Assembly: GCA_016748015.1 (NCBI GenBank)
Contig: JAAOMT010000201.1
Coordinates: forward strand, 322,336-386,335
Length of the DNA stretch: 64,000 nucleotides
Direction of reading: 5' to 3'
DNA from: Geosiphon pyriformis
Taxonomy: Eukaryota; Glomeromycota; Glomeromycetes; Archaeosporales; Geosiphonaceae
The position numbers and the translations under genes were made by a program. Under the pieces are notes generated by a model. It saw only the letters and a list, made by a program, of their open reading frames with translations. It was not told where the DNA came from and did no database searches. This document shows, piece after piece, positions 1-11,800 of the stretch (the stretch's first letter is position 1; each line of letters begins with the position of its first letter).

Positions 1-402
1 CTTCAATTTAGTTTTGCATTCAGAAGTGTTTGTGAAAAATAAAACAATTTTTTGAAAAAAAAGCTTAAGTTCAAGGTGAACCTGTCTAGAGACTTTTCTA
101 GTACAGCATTACATCATCCTGAACTATATGACCTGAAACGTTTTGAACAGATGCTTTCTGAAAGTATGCTGGCCAACCTGATCAATTTTAATAATGCTGG
201 CAGAATTCTCGGTAGATTTTTCGCCCACAGGACAATGGATTTACAGGCTACTAGCTGGATGCCCCAACACTCTCTCTGTTTTCCGGTCACATTATCTGTC
301 AGTTTTTTGGATTGCTTTTTGGCTGGTACTACACATGTTTTTGCTTTGTGCAAGACCTCCTTAAGTGGTTTTTTTTCAAATGTTTTTTAGGCTGAGAAAG
401 AT

Positions 403-1060
403 GTGTCGATATTGGATGTGTTGGGCCTGATTAGTTACTTGGGTGTAAGGAATTCTCTTAGGAAATATGGCCTTATTTTTACCAACCAACTATTGGATCA
501 TCATGGTATGTGCTTTACTTGGAACACTTTTTGTAGATGGAAGAGACTCAATTCAAGAAATCCAGTTCCTACCTGGTTTATATTCATTACTAATTTTGTT
601 AAGAATAGTGGTTTGGGCAATGGAGTGTCTGTGATGTTTTGTTCTGTTTCTGCCAAATTTTTTTATAACATTCATTTTGCTTCTGAACATTTGGTGGTCT
701 CTGAGTGTAGATCTATTGTAGTTTACACTGATGGGTCTGTCAAAGGTTTGGGTTCTATTGGTGCCTGTGGTGGCACTGCTGCCTATTTTCCTAAAGCCAA
801 TGCTAGTATAGGTGTAAAAATTCTTGGCCTGTTGTCTTTAACACTAGTAGAACTGCAAGCCATTGCTTTGGCATTGGAGTGTGTATCTGTTTTCAGCGTG
901 GTTACATTATTTACAAACAGTTAGACAGTGCTAAATATATGTAAGTTTGATGTGGGAGTACCTGGTCCTGATTTTTGCTGCAAATATTGGATAGAGAAAG
1001 AGCATGTTTGTCAGGTTGTTTCAAAGAAGAATCTGTTAGTTATGTGAAAAAAGGTTAAAG
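403..1060 (+). pseudogene. RNase H domain of L1, broken
   Basis: The ORF at 403-924 carries an RNase H1-like fold: YTDGS at about 724-738 holds the first catalytic Asp, and ELQAIALALE at about 850-879 holds the Glu. The third acidic position reads TNS instead of TDS and is followed at once by TAG where the other copies have CAG/CAA (Gln). Downstream codons to about 1060 continue the domain with another stop in place of Trp (gtg-tga-aaa). The domain would have removed the RNA strand of the RNA/DNA hybrid during target-primed reverse transcription. Inactive here. Confidence 0.8.
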
Positions 1061-1179
1061 GACATTCAGATATTGTCAAAAATAACCGTGCAGATTTTTT
1101 TGCTAATGCAGCAGTTCTATTTAAGTCTGTACTGTCTCTGGATGTGCCATTTTGTTTTTTTCGGATTGAAAACAGGCCT

Positions 1180-1995
1180 GTTTCTGAAAATGCACATCAT
1201 TTCATCAAAAATTTGTTTGATGCCATCAATTTTGTCAGTTAAGAATCCAGTTGCAGTGCCAGCATTATTGATGTTGGTATTGCTGGTGATGTTGATATGC
1301 CTAAATTGTTCAGTGTTTGGCACTCTGATGGAAAGATCTGCTCCAGTTATACTAGTTTGTCTTTGGCTACTCTGCAGTCTTATTTTATGAAGGCTCTGCA
1401 TCGCTGCCTGCCAGTTGCTGTGAGGAAAAAGCTGTACAATCCCAAATATTCTAGTGTGAGGTGCATCAGGTATGGAATGGTTGAGGACTCTGATTACATG
1501 TTTCAGTATATGTATAATAATAACATCAGAAAATTTATACTGTTGTTCATTAACAAGATGTAAGATAAGATGGCTGGTGAATTTACTGTAAAGAGTAGGA
1601 TAGAACATTCTCTGCATAAGACTGAGTTATCTGGTGAATTGTACATGTTGTTGGCCAAGGGGTTTGTGTTGAAAAGCTGGGCTGCTGATGCCATTCAATG
1701 TCTTGGCTCTGTTTCTGGTGGCTGTTTGATTATCAAGTTGGTTTGCAGTCTTACAGAGAATCATAGAATAAATATATGGTTGCCTGCAGCCAAACTAAGG
1801 GCCTTCTATGAGAAACACAATCTCCTACTACAGGATAGATTTGTGGTGCTTTTGATTGCTGGTTTGTTGGATGTTTGGGCTGTTGATGTCATCTGTAGCT
1901 TTGGTGTTAGGTTGGGTATTCATGTAAGTTTTGGTTTGTGTTCCTGTCTTGTTGGATTGGGATTCAGTTCCTTGTATAATATTTCTTTAATAGAT
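1180..1995 (+). pseudogene. C-terminal Cys/His domain and tail of the L1 RT protein
   Basis: Contains the family signature YFMKALHRCLPVAVRKKLYN at about 1381-1440, followed by what remains of a zinc-finger-like C-x2-C segment (here the second Cys codon region reads CIRYG). L2 (18250-18330), L3, L4 and L5 carry the same block. After it the hydrophobic C-terminal tail ends with stop TAG/TGA codons near 1990. The segment needs frame changes at about 1500-1570 to be read through. Its function in the family is probably RNA or target binding; that is inference. Confidence 0.7.
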
Positions 1996-2145
1996 CTTGT
2001 GAGTATATAGTGCTGCCTTAACTGGGCCAAGTGTCTGGTCACATATAGAAAAGGCATGAGCCATACTTAATTTAGAATCTTATTTGATTTTATGTACTTA
2101 GGTAGTAGTTGGGCTGCACTCATTAATAATAATAATAATAAAAAT
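1996..2145 (+). repeat. LINE L1 3' UTR and AAT-rich tail
   Basis: Begins just after the last sense codons with a block (agtgctgccttaactgggcc) that recurs in the same place in L2, L3, L4 and L5, and ends in an (aat)n/A-rich tail at about 2126-2145. A conserved 3' UTR is what LINE RTs recognise in stringent-type elements; whether this family is stringent is not known. Confidence 0.7.
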
Positions 2146-2344
2146 ATTTTTTTATAAATACATATTTTGTAAATAAATTTGTAATTATATTATAAAATTA
2201 ATATAAATATATTAACAATAAAGTTTTAATAAGTTAAATATATATTTAAAAACCAACTAAATATAACAAAATAAAAATATTAAAACTTCTTTTTTTTATT
2301 CATCCCAAAAATTCCCAAAAAAGAATCTAAAGTTTTTTAAAAAA
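2146..2344. other. A/T spacer between two LINE copies
   Basis: Nearly pure A and T with no open reading frame. I see nothing else in it. The exact 5' boundary of L2 within 2300-2400 cannot be set by eye. Confidence 0.6.
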
Positions 2345-2475
2345 AGTTTTTTTTCATCATTCAATATGATAAAACCAAACCATTTTTCAATTTCGAGACC
2401 ACTGTTGACCTAAGCATTGCTATCATAAAGAAGGTTATTAAGAATTTTGGCTCTGGTAGAAGTTTTAAACCTGTT

Positions 2476-4217
2476 TTGTCAAGGAAAAAGAGGAAAAGTA
2501 GTGCTTTGAAGAAGAGTATTGGGAACAAGAAAAAATTTACTCAGATGCCAAGTGGTCTTTTATGGAGTTCTGAGACTGGTGACACCACCAAGTCTGATAG
2601 TATAGATATGGAGAAAGAATGTCTAGTAGAGGAGACCAGCTTCAACTATAGTAAGGGTGGTATTCTTGCTGATGGGGATCCTAATCAGATGCCTAAAAAA
2701 CCAGGTGTTAAGACCAAGAAAGCATTGGATAAGTCATTAGGAAAATTAAATTTTTTAGGTTATGATATTAATAATAATGTTCTTTTAGATGCCTTCTTGA
2801 AATTCTCTTCTCCCTTGAAGAAATTGGTTAATGTTTCTGTTTGTAAATTTTTTACATTGGATATCAGTTTAAACAATGTTGTAAAGAAATCTTCTTATGA
2901 AAAGCTAATGGTAATTAAAAAATTATTTTTAAAGTCAATAGTTTTGGGGAGGCCTCTACTTCCTCAAAATTTTCTGAGATCATCTGTGTTTCTTTTATTT
3001 TTGAATCTAGTTTAATACAGGCTATGGAAAAGACAAGAGCAGCAAACATTTTGGTAAACACTGATCTTAAAAAATCTGCTAGTCACTCAAATCAGGCTAT
3101 AGTGTTAAAGGAAATTCCAGTTGGAATGTTAGCTGAGATTGTGCATACTGCACTATCTGATTTTGGATCAATCAAGTCGATTAAGATGCAATTAGTGGAG
3201 CTGTAACAGAAAGCAATGATTAAATTTGACTAGATTGATCATGCTAATTTGGTTACAGCAAAATGGTCTATCCTAATTGAGAAGGATACAATATGTGTTG
3301 CTAGATCCAATATGGACAAAAAATTATGGGATGCAAAGAATCTTTACAAAGCCTTTTTGTACACTCTGTTAATAGAGACTAATGTGCATAATATTTGGAA
3401 CTACATTATTTCAGTAAGTGGAAAAACTTGTGTTATTGACTGGCATTCAGTTTCTTATGCTTAGATTAGATGTGTTGCTATTTGTTTTGATTCTGCTGAG
3501 TTTTTGGATGCTATTATAGGGACCATGCCTGTTTTGAAGAAAGCCAATCTGCACTGGTTTTATTTTGTTTTGGCTAAGTATGCTGAATGTAAAAAATTGG
3601 GTCATACATTCTTGACTTGTCCTGTTGATGAGAAAAAAATTGTTTTTTCTGGCAATTTGTCTTAGAAAATTCTTTCAGATTCAGATAAAAGCAGACTGGC
3701 TACTATTTATGCCAAATGCTCAGCTTTAGTTGCTTGTCTTGTTTCTTTTGGAGGTGTTTTTTGGGTGCAAATTGCTGGTAGGTCTTCCTTTTCTCTTCTT
3801 CTTGTTCAGAATAGTTTGTTAAGTACTGACTACTCTTTGAAGTTGAAGCCTACCCTGTTGGTGTCTTTGAAGTTGAATGATAGGTTTGCTGCTCTTGAGC
3901 ACAGTCTCATCAGTCTCACAGAACATGTTGATAAGCTGGCTAAGAAGTTGAACACACTTAGACTAATGGTTTCTCAGCTTAGCCTTAGACATTAGCTGTT
4001 GATAACCCCTTCATTACAGAATCAAGAGGCAAATATAGTGATAAGTGAAGATTTGGGTGTGACCATTAGTGACAAAACTGTGGTAAGAGTAGTGGTATTT
4101 GATTTCTCTATTATTAAAAAAATGGAGAAGACTTTGAACAATCTGTTAATTACAGTCATGAACCTTTCAGCCAAAATAGACAATGCTGGTATGATTTCTG
4201 TTATTCACTCTTCTTAA
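2476..4217 (+). pseudogene. ORF1 (gag-like nucleic-acid-binding protein) of L2
   Basis: Lys/Ser-rich N-terminus (2476-3015), then an RRM-like segment at about 3100-3260 (KEIPVGML..., FGSIKSIKMQL), then a CCHC knuckle at about 3594-3624 in which the first Cys is replaced by Tyr (YAECKKLGHTFLTC, a G-to-A change), then a Leu-rich coiled coil (DRFAALEHSLISLTEHVDKL, about 3880-3940). In the family ORF1 binds the element RNA. Frame changes near 2990 and 3210 and stop codons at 3204 and 3993 break it. L4 has the same order on the other strand. Confidence 0.75.
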
Positions 4218-5090
4218 TAACCAGTCTTGTATGGAAGATTGTTATATGTAATATTAGAGGTATAACAAATTTGGCAAAACAGAAGAACATTATTAGATAG
4301 TATTTGGAATCTGGTAACATGGTTTCTGTTCTTATTAAAACTAAGTTAAAGTTGAGTGCTGGGTCTTGAGTAAAGAACAAATTTAAAGGTGTTAGAATTT
4401 TCACTTCTGGTTTGAAAAAAGGTTTTTTTGGTACAGGTGTGGCTATTGTAATGAATAGTTTGCTGGCTTGTCATGTTTCAAAGGTTGAAGAAATTCCTGG
4501 CTGGTTTATTTCTATTTATTTGTTATTTAAGAATAAGCTTTCAGTGACATTTCTGGGTTTGTATGCTGGTGCTTCAGCCAGAACAAGATTTGCTCAGGCT
4601 TTTGATGTTAACTCACTTATTTCTAAGGCTGTAAATACAAGCTTTTTCATAATACTTGGTAGTAATTTCAATGAAGATAGAGCTAAGAAGTGTGTCAGTT
4701 TTAAGAAGTGTTTGAATCTAGGTTTGGTCAACTTGTTGGATGGATCTTTTTTGCATAAATCAAGCACTTAGAACAACTTTTATAAGATTAGTAAAATTAT
4801 CGACTACATTTTTGTAGGTGAAAATCTGGTCTTAATTGTTGTTGGGCATGAAATTACTTTAGTGTCTAAATTTTTTGATACTAATCATAATATGATTAGA
4901 ATTTCAGTAGGATTAAGGGGCTTGGTAGATGCCTGTCTAAACAGTGTTTGTAAACAAACTAACAGGAACTGATGGAAGTTTAGGATTAAAGATGCAGATG
5001 CAGCCAAGTGAGTGTGTTTTAAAAAACTTTTTTTGGCTTTTTTGGCTGTATCTTCAGATTTTTTTCTGGTCACAAAAAAGAGAGGTGACC
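4218..5090 (+). pseudogene. Endonuclease (EEP/APE-like) domain of L2
   Basis: Starts with the APE-type opening (N-x-R-G at about 4249-4260). The core GTGVAIVMNSLL and FIILGSNFNEDRAKK (4430-4690) fit the exonuclease-endonuclease-phosphatase fold; the family motif G-D-F-N-E is changed to GSNFNE. The last catalytic motif reads DTNH at about 4878-4889 where L4 has DTDY, so each copy has lost a different catalytic residue through a transition. The normal role is nicking target DNA to prime reverse transcription. Confidence 0.75.
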
Positions 5091-5339
5091 TGAATGAGAT
5101 GTGAGAGGTTTTGAAAGGTGCAGTTTATGGTTCAGCAAATGAAATATTTTCCAAACATTGGTTCTGTAAGTTTGACTGTTCAAGAAACAAGCAGTCTTCG
5201 AGGTTTTTCAAATTGGAATTTTTGATCACTAAGATTTTGAAGTGTCTGTGTTCAGATTGTGTGTTAGAGTTTGATCAACTTGTTTAGATTTGGTCAACTC
5301 TTGATAATATTAAGGCTTCTAAGTTTCGCATTATGCTCT

Positions 5340-5912
5340 AGGGCAGTTTGAAGTCAGATGTGTTGTATAGTCATTTGTCAAAAGTTAAAAAAGATTATCA
5401 GAAGTCCAAATACTATAAGGCTAAACTTGCCAAAAGTGGACACATTAGAGATGTAATTGATAAGTGTATAAAGAGTTTCAATTCAAATAAAAGTGATATG
5501 ATTAGGAGTATTCTGGAACAACTATTCCACAAAGTTGTTCTGGATTATTTGGTAATTGGGGATGAGCTGATTTTGGAACTTGAAGATATAAGATCCAGAA
5601 TTGATAAAATTATGGTGAATTGGACTTGCAAAAGGAAAAGTTTTTCTGTTTTGCCTGATTTATGGGCTTGTTAATATGCCCTATTAGCACACATAGATGA
5701 TAATACTTTTTCGAGCATAATGTGTAATATTAGTTTGGACAAATTGTCTTTGATGGTTAGTGAGTTGCCTGATCATAAAACCACTAGTCTGTTTGACATA
5801 CCTAATAAGTTGTGGAAGTGTGGTGGTAATGATGATATAATGGCATGTCTTCTGAATTTATTGAACTTTTGTTTGAAGACTAATAATGTTCTTATTGCTT
5901 GGAAGAGAGCAT
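5340..5912 (+). pseudogene. Reverse transcriptase N-terminal part of L2 (before E1)
   Basis: Reads through 5348-5674 and 5720-5911 into the RT fingers: PDHKTTSLFDIPNKLWKC at about 5769-5822 is the canonical 'D.k..G.DgIp.ellk' region, and LIAWKRA at 5891-5910 precedes the IPKP motif. The frame stops at the E1 insertion. The two halves cannot be expressed as one protein here. Confidence 0.85.
5909..5912 (+). repeat. Target site duplication of E1, left copy
   Basis: gcat (agcat if one more base is counted from 5908) directly precedes the E1 LTR, which begins tgttac at 5913. The same bases follow the other LTR at 15892-15895. Ty3/gypsy integrases usually duplicate 4-5 bp. Confidence 0.8.
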
Positions 5913-6819
5913 TGTTACAGGTAAACTTGGTGGGATATAATGGTAATATTTGGTGCTCTATTTTTGAGTCTATCAAGGTTGTTTGCTCTTTTTGCAGTAT
6001 CAGTGTTATCAATCTCTGAAGGTTTATTCCTGGCTGTGAATTTACCCATTGAGTCTTTTGGTTATAAGGCACAGAGTTTGTCTTTCATCAATTGTAACAT
6101 TTTCCATAAATGTGAACTTTCTTTTCCATGCTAACGAGCACAGTTATTAGGGTCTGGCATTGTCTTTTCATCCTTCTGGTAAGCTACCAAGATAACGTTA
6201 ATATCCAAAACTTAGAAGGAGCTTCCTTTTTTTACCAGGCTATCACAAAGTTTATTTCAAGACAGTCAATTTTCTTATATTGCCACTCCAAACAAAAGAA
6301 AAAAAAAGAAAATAAAAAAAGAAAAAAAAAAGAAAAAAAAAAGAATTAGTTCCTGTCAATCACTGTGATCAAGAGTGATTGGTCTAAATTGTTAAGGGTT
6401 TAAGGTGTTTATGCTAATGGCATCTGTTCTAGAACAAGATAGGAAATACTGATTTTAATTTTCAATTAAAATTTGTAATATTGGAGAACATGAATTGGTA
6501 ATTTAGATTTCTTTTTGGTTTTTGATAATTAGTGTATTTCGAATTATGGATATATGATAAGTGTAATACAAAATAAATTTTATTGTTAACTAACTGTCTA
6601 ACTAACTGTTTTTTTAACTTCTACAACTACTTGCTTTTATACATTCTTTTGGTTTTACAGGATTGTTTTCAATTGCTTTACTATTGCTAACTATTGCTTG
6701 TTATTGTTAGCTATTGCTTGTATTTGTCTTGTGTTATCTCGAATTGTACTGAATTTTTTTTGTCACATTTCTTTGTCACATTTTTCCATAGCTTTTTGGT
6801 TTTTTCTACTCAGGTAACA
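5913..6819 (-). repeat. E1 3' LTR (907 bp)
   Basis: Bounded by tgttac and gtaaca. Contains an A/G-rich tract at about 6294-6345, a 7-bp-stem hairpin at 6358-6380, the ctggtaa/ttaccag inverted repeat (6176-6182 and 6232-6238), and a TATA-like tataaaag on the - strand near 6630. It matches 14888-15891 but is about 97 bp shorter, mainly because it lacks the expanded tandem units found there. Confidence 0.9.
6358..6380 (-). ncRNA. Conserved LTR hairpin (E1 3' LTR)
   Basis: Perfect 7-bp stem AATCACT/AGTGATT closing a 9-nt loop that reads CTTGATCAC in the sense orientation. Other LTRs in this window have the same geometry with different stem bases, at nearly the same distance (about 430-450 bp) from the LTR 3' end. 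It lies downstream of the TATA-like site, so it would be in the transcript. Confidence 0.6.
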
Positions 6820-6833
6820 TTATCTCTCTCTTT
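6820..6833 (-). other. Polypurine tract of E1
   Basis: On the - strand the sequence just before the 3' LTR reads AAAAAGAGAGAGATAA, ending at the LTR start; purines run from about 6835 to 6823. It is the expected plus-strand primer for an LTR element read on this strand and fixes the element's orientation. Confidence 0.75.
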
Positions 6834-7574
6834 TTAAAATTGAGCTCTTGTGAAATCATCTATTTCAGTCAAGTTTGTGTTTTCCATAAAGAACTTGAAT
6901 GTTGCCTTCAGTATTGCTTTTTGTAGAACTTCAAATTGGGTGTTTGTCTTCTGTTCTATGTTGTTAACTGTGATAGTTTTCAGAGTTTTGTCTAGTAATA
7001 CCATTGAACAGTGTTTAAATGCTGAATGTAGTCAGTATGTTGCTTTGTAGTATAGGTTTAAGTTGTTTCTTCTCACAAATTCTTCTACTTGTCTGCAGGC
7101 TTCTTTGTTGATTGTTCAACAGTTGAGGTTTTTGTATGGGCTATTTAATCTTAATTGCAACCCAATTTTAAATAGCCAATAGATGAATAGAAGTTCTTTT
7201 TTCCATTTCTTTATGTTTTTAGGTGTCCATTCTCCTGTTACCTGCTCCAATGTTTTCTTGTTCAGCCCCTCCCTTATTTCCTCAATTCTTACCTAACACA
7301 GTTTTATTTCTGTTACCTTCCTCTTCTTTTTAGCTGTATTGGGTCCTATTCATGCCATATTCCTTTTTCTTTTTCTTTTTCTTTTATAGAGAGAGGTTTG
7401 CTGGTAAGAGCAGAACAGCTTAGTTCTAATTGAACTCTCGTCCATCCCTTTCTTGCTTTTATCCCTGTATTATATCTCTTTTTTATCAATTGTGATTTCT
7501 ATTTGAGTGAAAGATTGTTGAATTGTATCAAACAGTTGTTTCAAAAGTTGTAGAATTTGATTTAAAAGATCCAT
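6834..7574 (-). pseudogene. Conserved ORF downstream of integrase in E1, function unknown
   Basis: Starts at ATG 7574 (MDLLNQILQLLKQLF...) and ends at TAA 6834-6836, touching the polypurine tract. It is Gln/Lys-rich, with a predicted helical N-terminus and no membrane segment or signal peptide, so it is not an envelope gene. Element E2 has an ORF in the same place (30150-30803) with matching blocks: Q-x-E-I-T-I near the N-terminus, (V/L)EQFV-type plus NNL in the middle, NTQFE-x-LQ and a final AQF/AQY. It has several stops and at least one frame change. Not recognised as a known family. Confidence 0.6.
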
Positions 7575-7699
7575 ATTGAAAAAGTTTTATCATTTTTGTG
7601 TCATTTTTTGGGTGGTATATATACTTGAATTTCCCAATTTAATTTGCTATGTGTTGTCTATGTTTCAATGACAATAATTGGTTCCAGATCTTGTGATAT

Positions 7700-8842
7700 A
7701 TCTTCTGGTCTGATTAATGGAATTTGTGTTCCTAGTTGATGTACTGATAACGATGACTGTTGTTTTATATGATAAATTTTTAATCAATTCTCATAAGCTA
7801 CTTTTTTTAAAATTCTGTCTTCCAATTGTAATTTGTAAGCTCCATTTCCTAAAGCTTTGTGTATGTAAAATGGGCTGTTCCACTTTGGGTCAAACTTTCT
7901 GCTCTATTGTTTTTTTGCTTATGTACGATGTAATAGTACTTGGTCTCCAATTTTAAATTCTATTAGTTGTTTGGGTAGGCAATCATCATGTCTTTTTTTT
8001 TGTCATTTTTGAGCATTACTAATATTGTCAACTGCTGTTCTATGATTGTTTTCTAATATTTTTATTAGCTGGTATGTTCTTTGGTATAAGATAGCTTCAA
8101 AATTCTCTTTGTTGATTGTTTCTGTTGGGTATGATGATATCACTTGTTCAATCAGTAATGTAGTTTTTTTTCTATAGACTAATTCGAATGGTGTAAACTG
8201 TGTCATATTTTGCTTTAATGTTTGATATGCAAAGAGTACAGAAAGTATGAATAAGTCCCATTTTTGTTTATTTTCATAACTTATTTTTGCTAATGTTTCA
8301 CATAATGTCCTGTTAAACTGTTCTATCAGCTCATTTATTTATGGGTAATATGATGATGATAGAGGTTATTTTATACCAAAATGTTGACTTAATTCAGTTA
8401 ATGTAATATTGACAAAATGTGTTTCTTGGTCCAATAACAATTCTTTTGGACATCCATGTCTGCATATTAGATCTTGGTGTATAAATTTGGCTATTGTTTT
8501 GGCATCAGCTACTTGGATTGCTCTGGCTTCTGGCCATTTTGTAAGATAGTCTATGGCTATCGCAATGTAACAATTTCTTTTGAATGTAATCAAGAGAGGA
8601 CCAACCAAATTGATTCCAATTCTATCAAATAAATTTCCAACTGGAATGAGTCGAAGTGGTTCTGTTATTTTGGCTCCTCCTCTTTGCTGGCATGAATCAC
8701 AATTGAGAACATATTCGAAGATATTCTTATACATCATAGGCCAATAGTATAGATTTTGTTGTTTTTTCCAGAGTTGCGTTTTTGTTGAAGTGTTCTGCAG
8801 TTGGGTCAGAATGCATACTATATAATATAGCTTCTTTTTCAC
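7700..8842 (-). pseudogene. Integrase of E1, broken
   Basis: 8366-8842 encodes the end of the zinc-binding region (CDSCQQRG) and the catalytic core: IGINLVGPL (first acidic residue replaced by Asn), YLTKWPEA, and LLDQETHF (second Asp kept). 8003-8206 gives the C-terminal part of the core region (FELVYRKK). 7717-7956, read on the - strand, holds the GPY/F-like segment after the core. Stops separate the pieces. Same domain order as E2 at 28930-30125. Confidence 0.8.
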
Positions 8843-8869
8843 TGTTCTTGATCAATTGTTGTGGGGTGA

Positions 8870-10330
8870 TGTGGTTTCATCATTCTTAATAATAGAGTTG
8901 GTTATTTTGAATAAAGTAATTTTGTACTTGTTTTTGTATGATATTTTGTTCCTGTTGAGATAATGTCTTCTTGAAACTTAGTGTCAATAGGTACTAATGT
9001 AATTGCTGATAAGTAAGTGTGTTCATGGGTCCAAGATTAGATTTGTGGCATTCTTAACAAACTGTTAGCATTGGTGTTCTTGGATCCTTCCTTGTAATGG
9101 ACTTTGAGTGGGAATTGTTGCAGATAAATACTTCATCTCACATATTTTCCTTTCAGCTATGGATTATTGAGTAACCAGATGAGTCCTTTATAATTGGTAT
9201 ATAGGTCAAATAGTTGCCTAAAATAGTGTTTCTATGTTTGTATGGCCCAATAAATGGTGAAGCATTCCAAATCCATTGTGCTATATATTTTTTCTGCTGG
9301 GCTGGTACTGTGACTGGTGTAGACAATTGGATGTTCTTTTCTGTCTGGTCTTATTTGTGATAATACAGCTCCTAGTGCATTTTTTGATACATCTGTAGTG
9401 ACAATAAATTATTTGGTGAAGTCGGAATAGATCAGTATTGGAGATGTGATTAATCACTGTTTAAGATAGTCAAAGGCTTTTTGTTGCTCTTCTTTTCACA
9501 GGTACAGCACATATTTGGACAACAAGTAATGAAAGGATTTTGTGATAGTTGAGAATTCTTTGACAAATTGGCAGTAGTATCCAGCCAATCTTAAAAATTC
9601 TTATAGCTCTTGTAGGTTGATTGGGGCTTGAAAATTCTTGACTTTTTGGATTTTGTCTGGATTAGGTTTTACTCCATTTTTTCTGATTATGTGTTCTAAA
9701 AATTTCAGTTTGGTTTTCCCAAAAAAGCATTTATCAGGGTTGAGTTTCAATCTGGCTCTTCAAAGGCATTCAAAGACTTGTTGCAAGTAGAGCAAATGTT
9801 CATTAAATATTTCCGAAAAGACATTGGTGTCATTCAAGTATACTACAACTGATTTCCACAAGATTCCTTTATACATGACATCCATGAGACATTGGAAGAT
9901 AGCAAGAGCATTGTACAGTCCGAAAGACATTATGTTGAATTCAAAATTTCTGTCTTGGGTGATGAATGCCATTTTTCCTTTGTCTTTTGGGTCCATTTCA
10001 ACTTGCCAATATCCACTGGCTAGATCTAGTAACAAGAACTATTTTTTCTTTCCTAAGTTGTTTAGGATTTCTTAAATAAGAGAAGTGGAATAGCTATCTC
10101 TTTGGGTAATGCTATTTAATTTCTGGTAATCCATACAGAACCATACCTTTCCATTCTTTTTTGTGACTAAAACCACTGAAAAGGACCAAAAGCTTAATGA
10201 TTTTTTAATCAGTTCATTGTCAAGCATTTATTGTACCTCCTGCTTAATCAGATTATTACCAAATGAGGGTACTTGGTAAGCTTGCTGCTTAATAAGTCAA
10301 GTATTTCCAGTGTCAATTTGGTGTTTCACA
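8870..10330 (-). pseudogene. Reverse transcriptase and RNase H of E1, broken
   Basis: The RT core is clear at 9760-10035: LDLASGYWQVEM (motif A region), FGLYNALAIFQ, and the catalytic box YLNDTNVFS, where the first Asp of the usual YLDD has become Asn. 9560-9760 continues into the connection region. 8900-9540 is a heavily interrupted RNase H. Upstream, 10060-10330 holds the start of RT. The D-to-N change alone should abolish polymerisation. Confidence 0.8.
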
Positions 10331-10339
10331 ATGTCAGTG

Positions 10340-10818
10340 TATCCGAATTCATTTTTGCTGACAAAGATATTGGCATATTGGTTCAATAGAATCTTAAGTT
10401 GCATTTGTTGTAAAGTGCTCAGGTTTCCCAAATTAAGTTTATTGATTTCTTCCAGTGTAAACAAGTAGCTTTCCTTTGGCAGGTTTTATACTTGTGAGGT
10501 AATGTCACAAAACAAGAATAATTGAGTAAAATCTGGAATGAGCTGGGGTTTTTCTGGATTCTAAATATCTGAAGATATGGAACCAACAAGAGTTCTCTCA
10601 GGAATTTCAATAATGTTTTTGGTTGGATTGTGGATGAGGATTTTGAAGTATTTATAAGCTTTGGTGAGTAAGTACAGGTTAGCAACATTGGCTAACAAGC
10701 AGATTTCAGAATTGGTCTTGAAGATTAGTGCTTGGTTCTGAATCCTTCAGTTGACTTTGAGAATGTACTGCTGATAAAAAGGGATAGAAATGATAGTGTC
10801 AGTGTAAATAAGTTCTAC
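10340..10818 (-). pseudogene. Linker between dUTPase and RT in E1
   Basis: Corresponds in position to residues about 370-500 of the E2 ORF at 25821-27437 (segment with LL-Q-P, FQHMQLKMLL, FASKNKFG). The ORF 10419-10688 is part of it, with frame changes. No separate domain recognised. Confidence 0.5.
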
Positions 10819-11290
10819 TTAGTTACTATCCTCCTTCATAAAATTGACCATTATGTTTTCTCTTCCACTTGAGCCAAACTCATTGATTCCTTGGATAATA
10901 AAGTCTAATTCTTCTTGGGTGGTAACTGGGGCTAGTTGAGGTATTTTGACTAAAGATAGAAAAATGGCTTGGACAATTTTTTTGTGAAATTCGATCTTGT
11001 AGGGTTTGTCTGAATTATTCTGTAGCATCATGATAATGTTTTCCATATATTCAGCATCAATAATTCCTCCCTTTACATTGATTCCTTTCTTTGCAAGGCT
11101 TGATCTAGACACTACTTGTATCATGATGCTAACAGAAATTTTTAATGCTATTTTGAAATCTATTTTTACTAGAAAATATGGACTATAACTATAGGTGACT
11201 GTTCAGGGTATTTTAAGTCAAAATCTGCATCAGTTTCATGCACTTTTTCTGGGCATATTTCTTCGTTGTTGTCACTGTATCATTTTAATT
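10819..11290 (-). pseudogene. dUTPase domain of E1
   Basis: The five trimeric-dUTPase motifs appear in order: motif 1 ADFDLKY (about 11205-11230), motif 2 SRSSLAKKGI, motif 3 GGIIDAEY, motif 4 KIVQAIFLSL, motif 5 GINEFGSSG. The motif-3 Asp and Tyr, normally used for water activation and uracil stacking, are present. dUTPase hydrolyses dUTP to dUMP and PPi and so limits uracil in cDNA. The domain sits between protease and RT, as in E2. Stops between motif 1 and motif 2 break it. Confidence 0.75.
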
Positions 11291-11324
11291 TTAATTCTTT
11301 GGAGAGGTCGGAGTATGCAAAGTA

Positions 11325-11800
11325 TTATTCTATTTCAGTAGTCTGATTTGGCTCTTGAAATAACATGTTCTTGGCGAGTAATTTCTCTTCTTCCTTGGGC
11401 TTAGGTAATTTGGTGATTAGATATAGGATTCTGGAAGGCAGGTTGAACATGAGATTACACTTGTCGCAGTATTGAAAGTGACAAGGAATTAAGCAGTGAT
11501 TGCATAGTTTGGTATTTAGATCAGCTAGCCACTGTTCTTGCTCTTTTCGGGTTGGGACCAATTCCTAATATTAGCTCTGAAATGCATTGGAATCATCTGT
11601 GAAAAAATCATTTGCAGGGTAGTTGGGTCCATTATATTTGGGTGTTCAAGGGTTGTCTTTAATTTCTTGTATTTCTTTGGGCATGGCATCTTTGGCTTTG
11701 GTGCTTGTCATTCTCCAGATTTTGTGGTTATCATGTGGATAACCATCCAGCCTATTGAGAGCTTATTTCCAAGCATCCTCGATGGAAGTTCCTTTTCATA
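11325..11800 (-). pseudogene. Zinc-ribbon-like segment of E1 pol
   Basis: The ORF 11325-11561 holds C-N-H-C ... C-D-K-C, four cysteines in two CxxC pairs about ten residues apart, preceded by a conserved PTRKEQEQWL block that E2 carries as PTREEQKQWL. The upstream part to 11800 matches the W-x-KGT-x-IE and YPH-x-D-E/H blocks of E2. Zinc binding is inferred from the spacing only; no family recognised. Confidence 0.55.

Larger units (their letters stand above)
1..2145 (+). mobile_element. LINE copy L1, 3' part (non-LTR retrotransposon)
   Basis: Decayed 3' portion of a non-LTR retrotransposon with an I/Tad-like layout (RT C-terminus, RNase H, Cys/His C-terminal domain). The order matches copies L2, L3, L4 and L5 in this window. 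The left part encodes the region downstream of the RT catalytic core, with the recognisable stretch LYDLKRFEQ at about 127-153 that recurs in L3. Frames change several times and stops interrupt every domain, so it is dead. It ends in an AAT-rich tail. The 5' portion lies outside the window or was never copied. Confidence 0.85.
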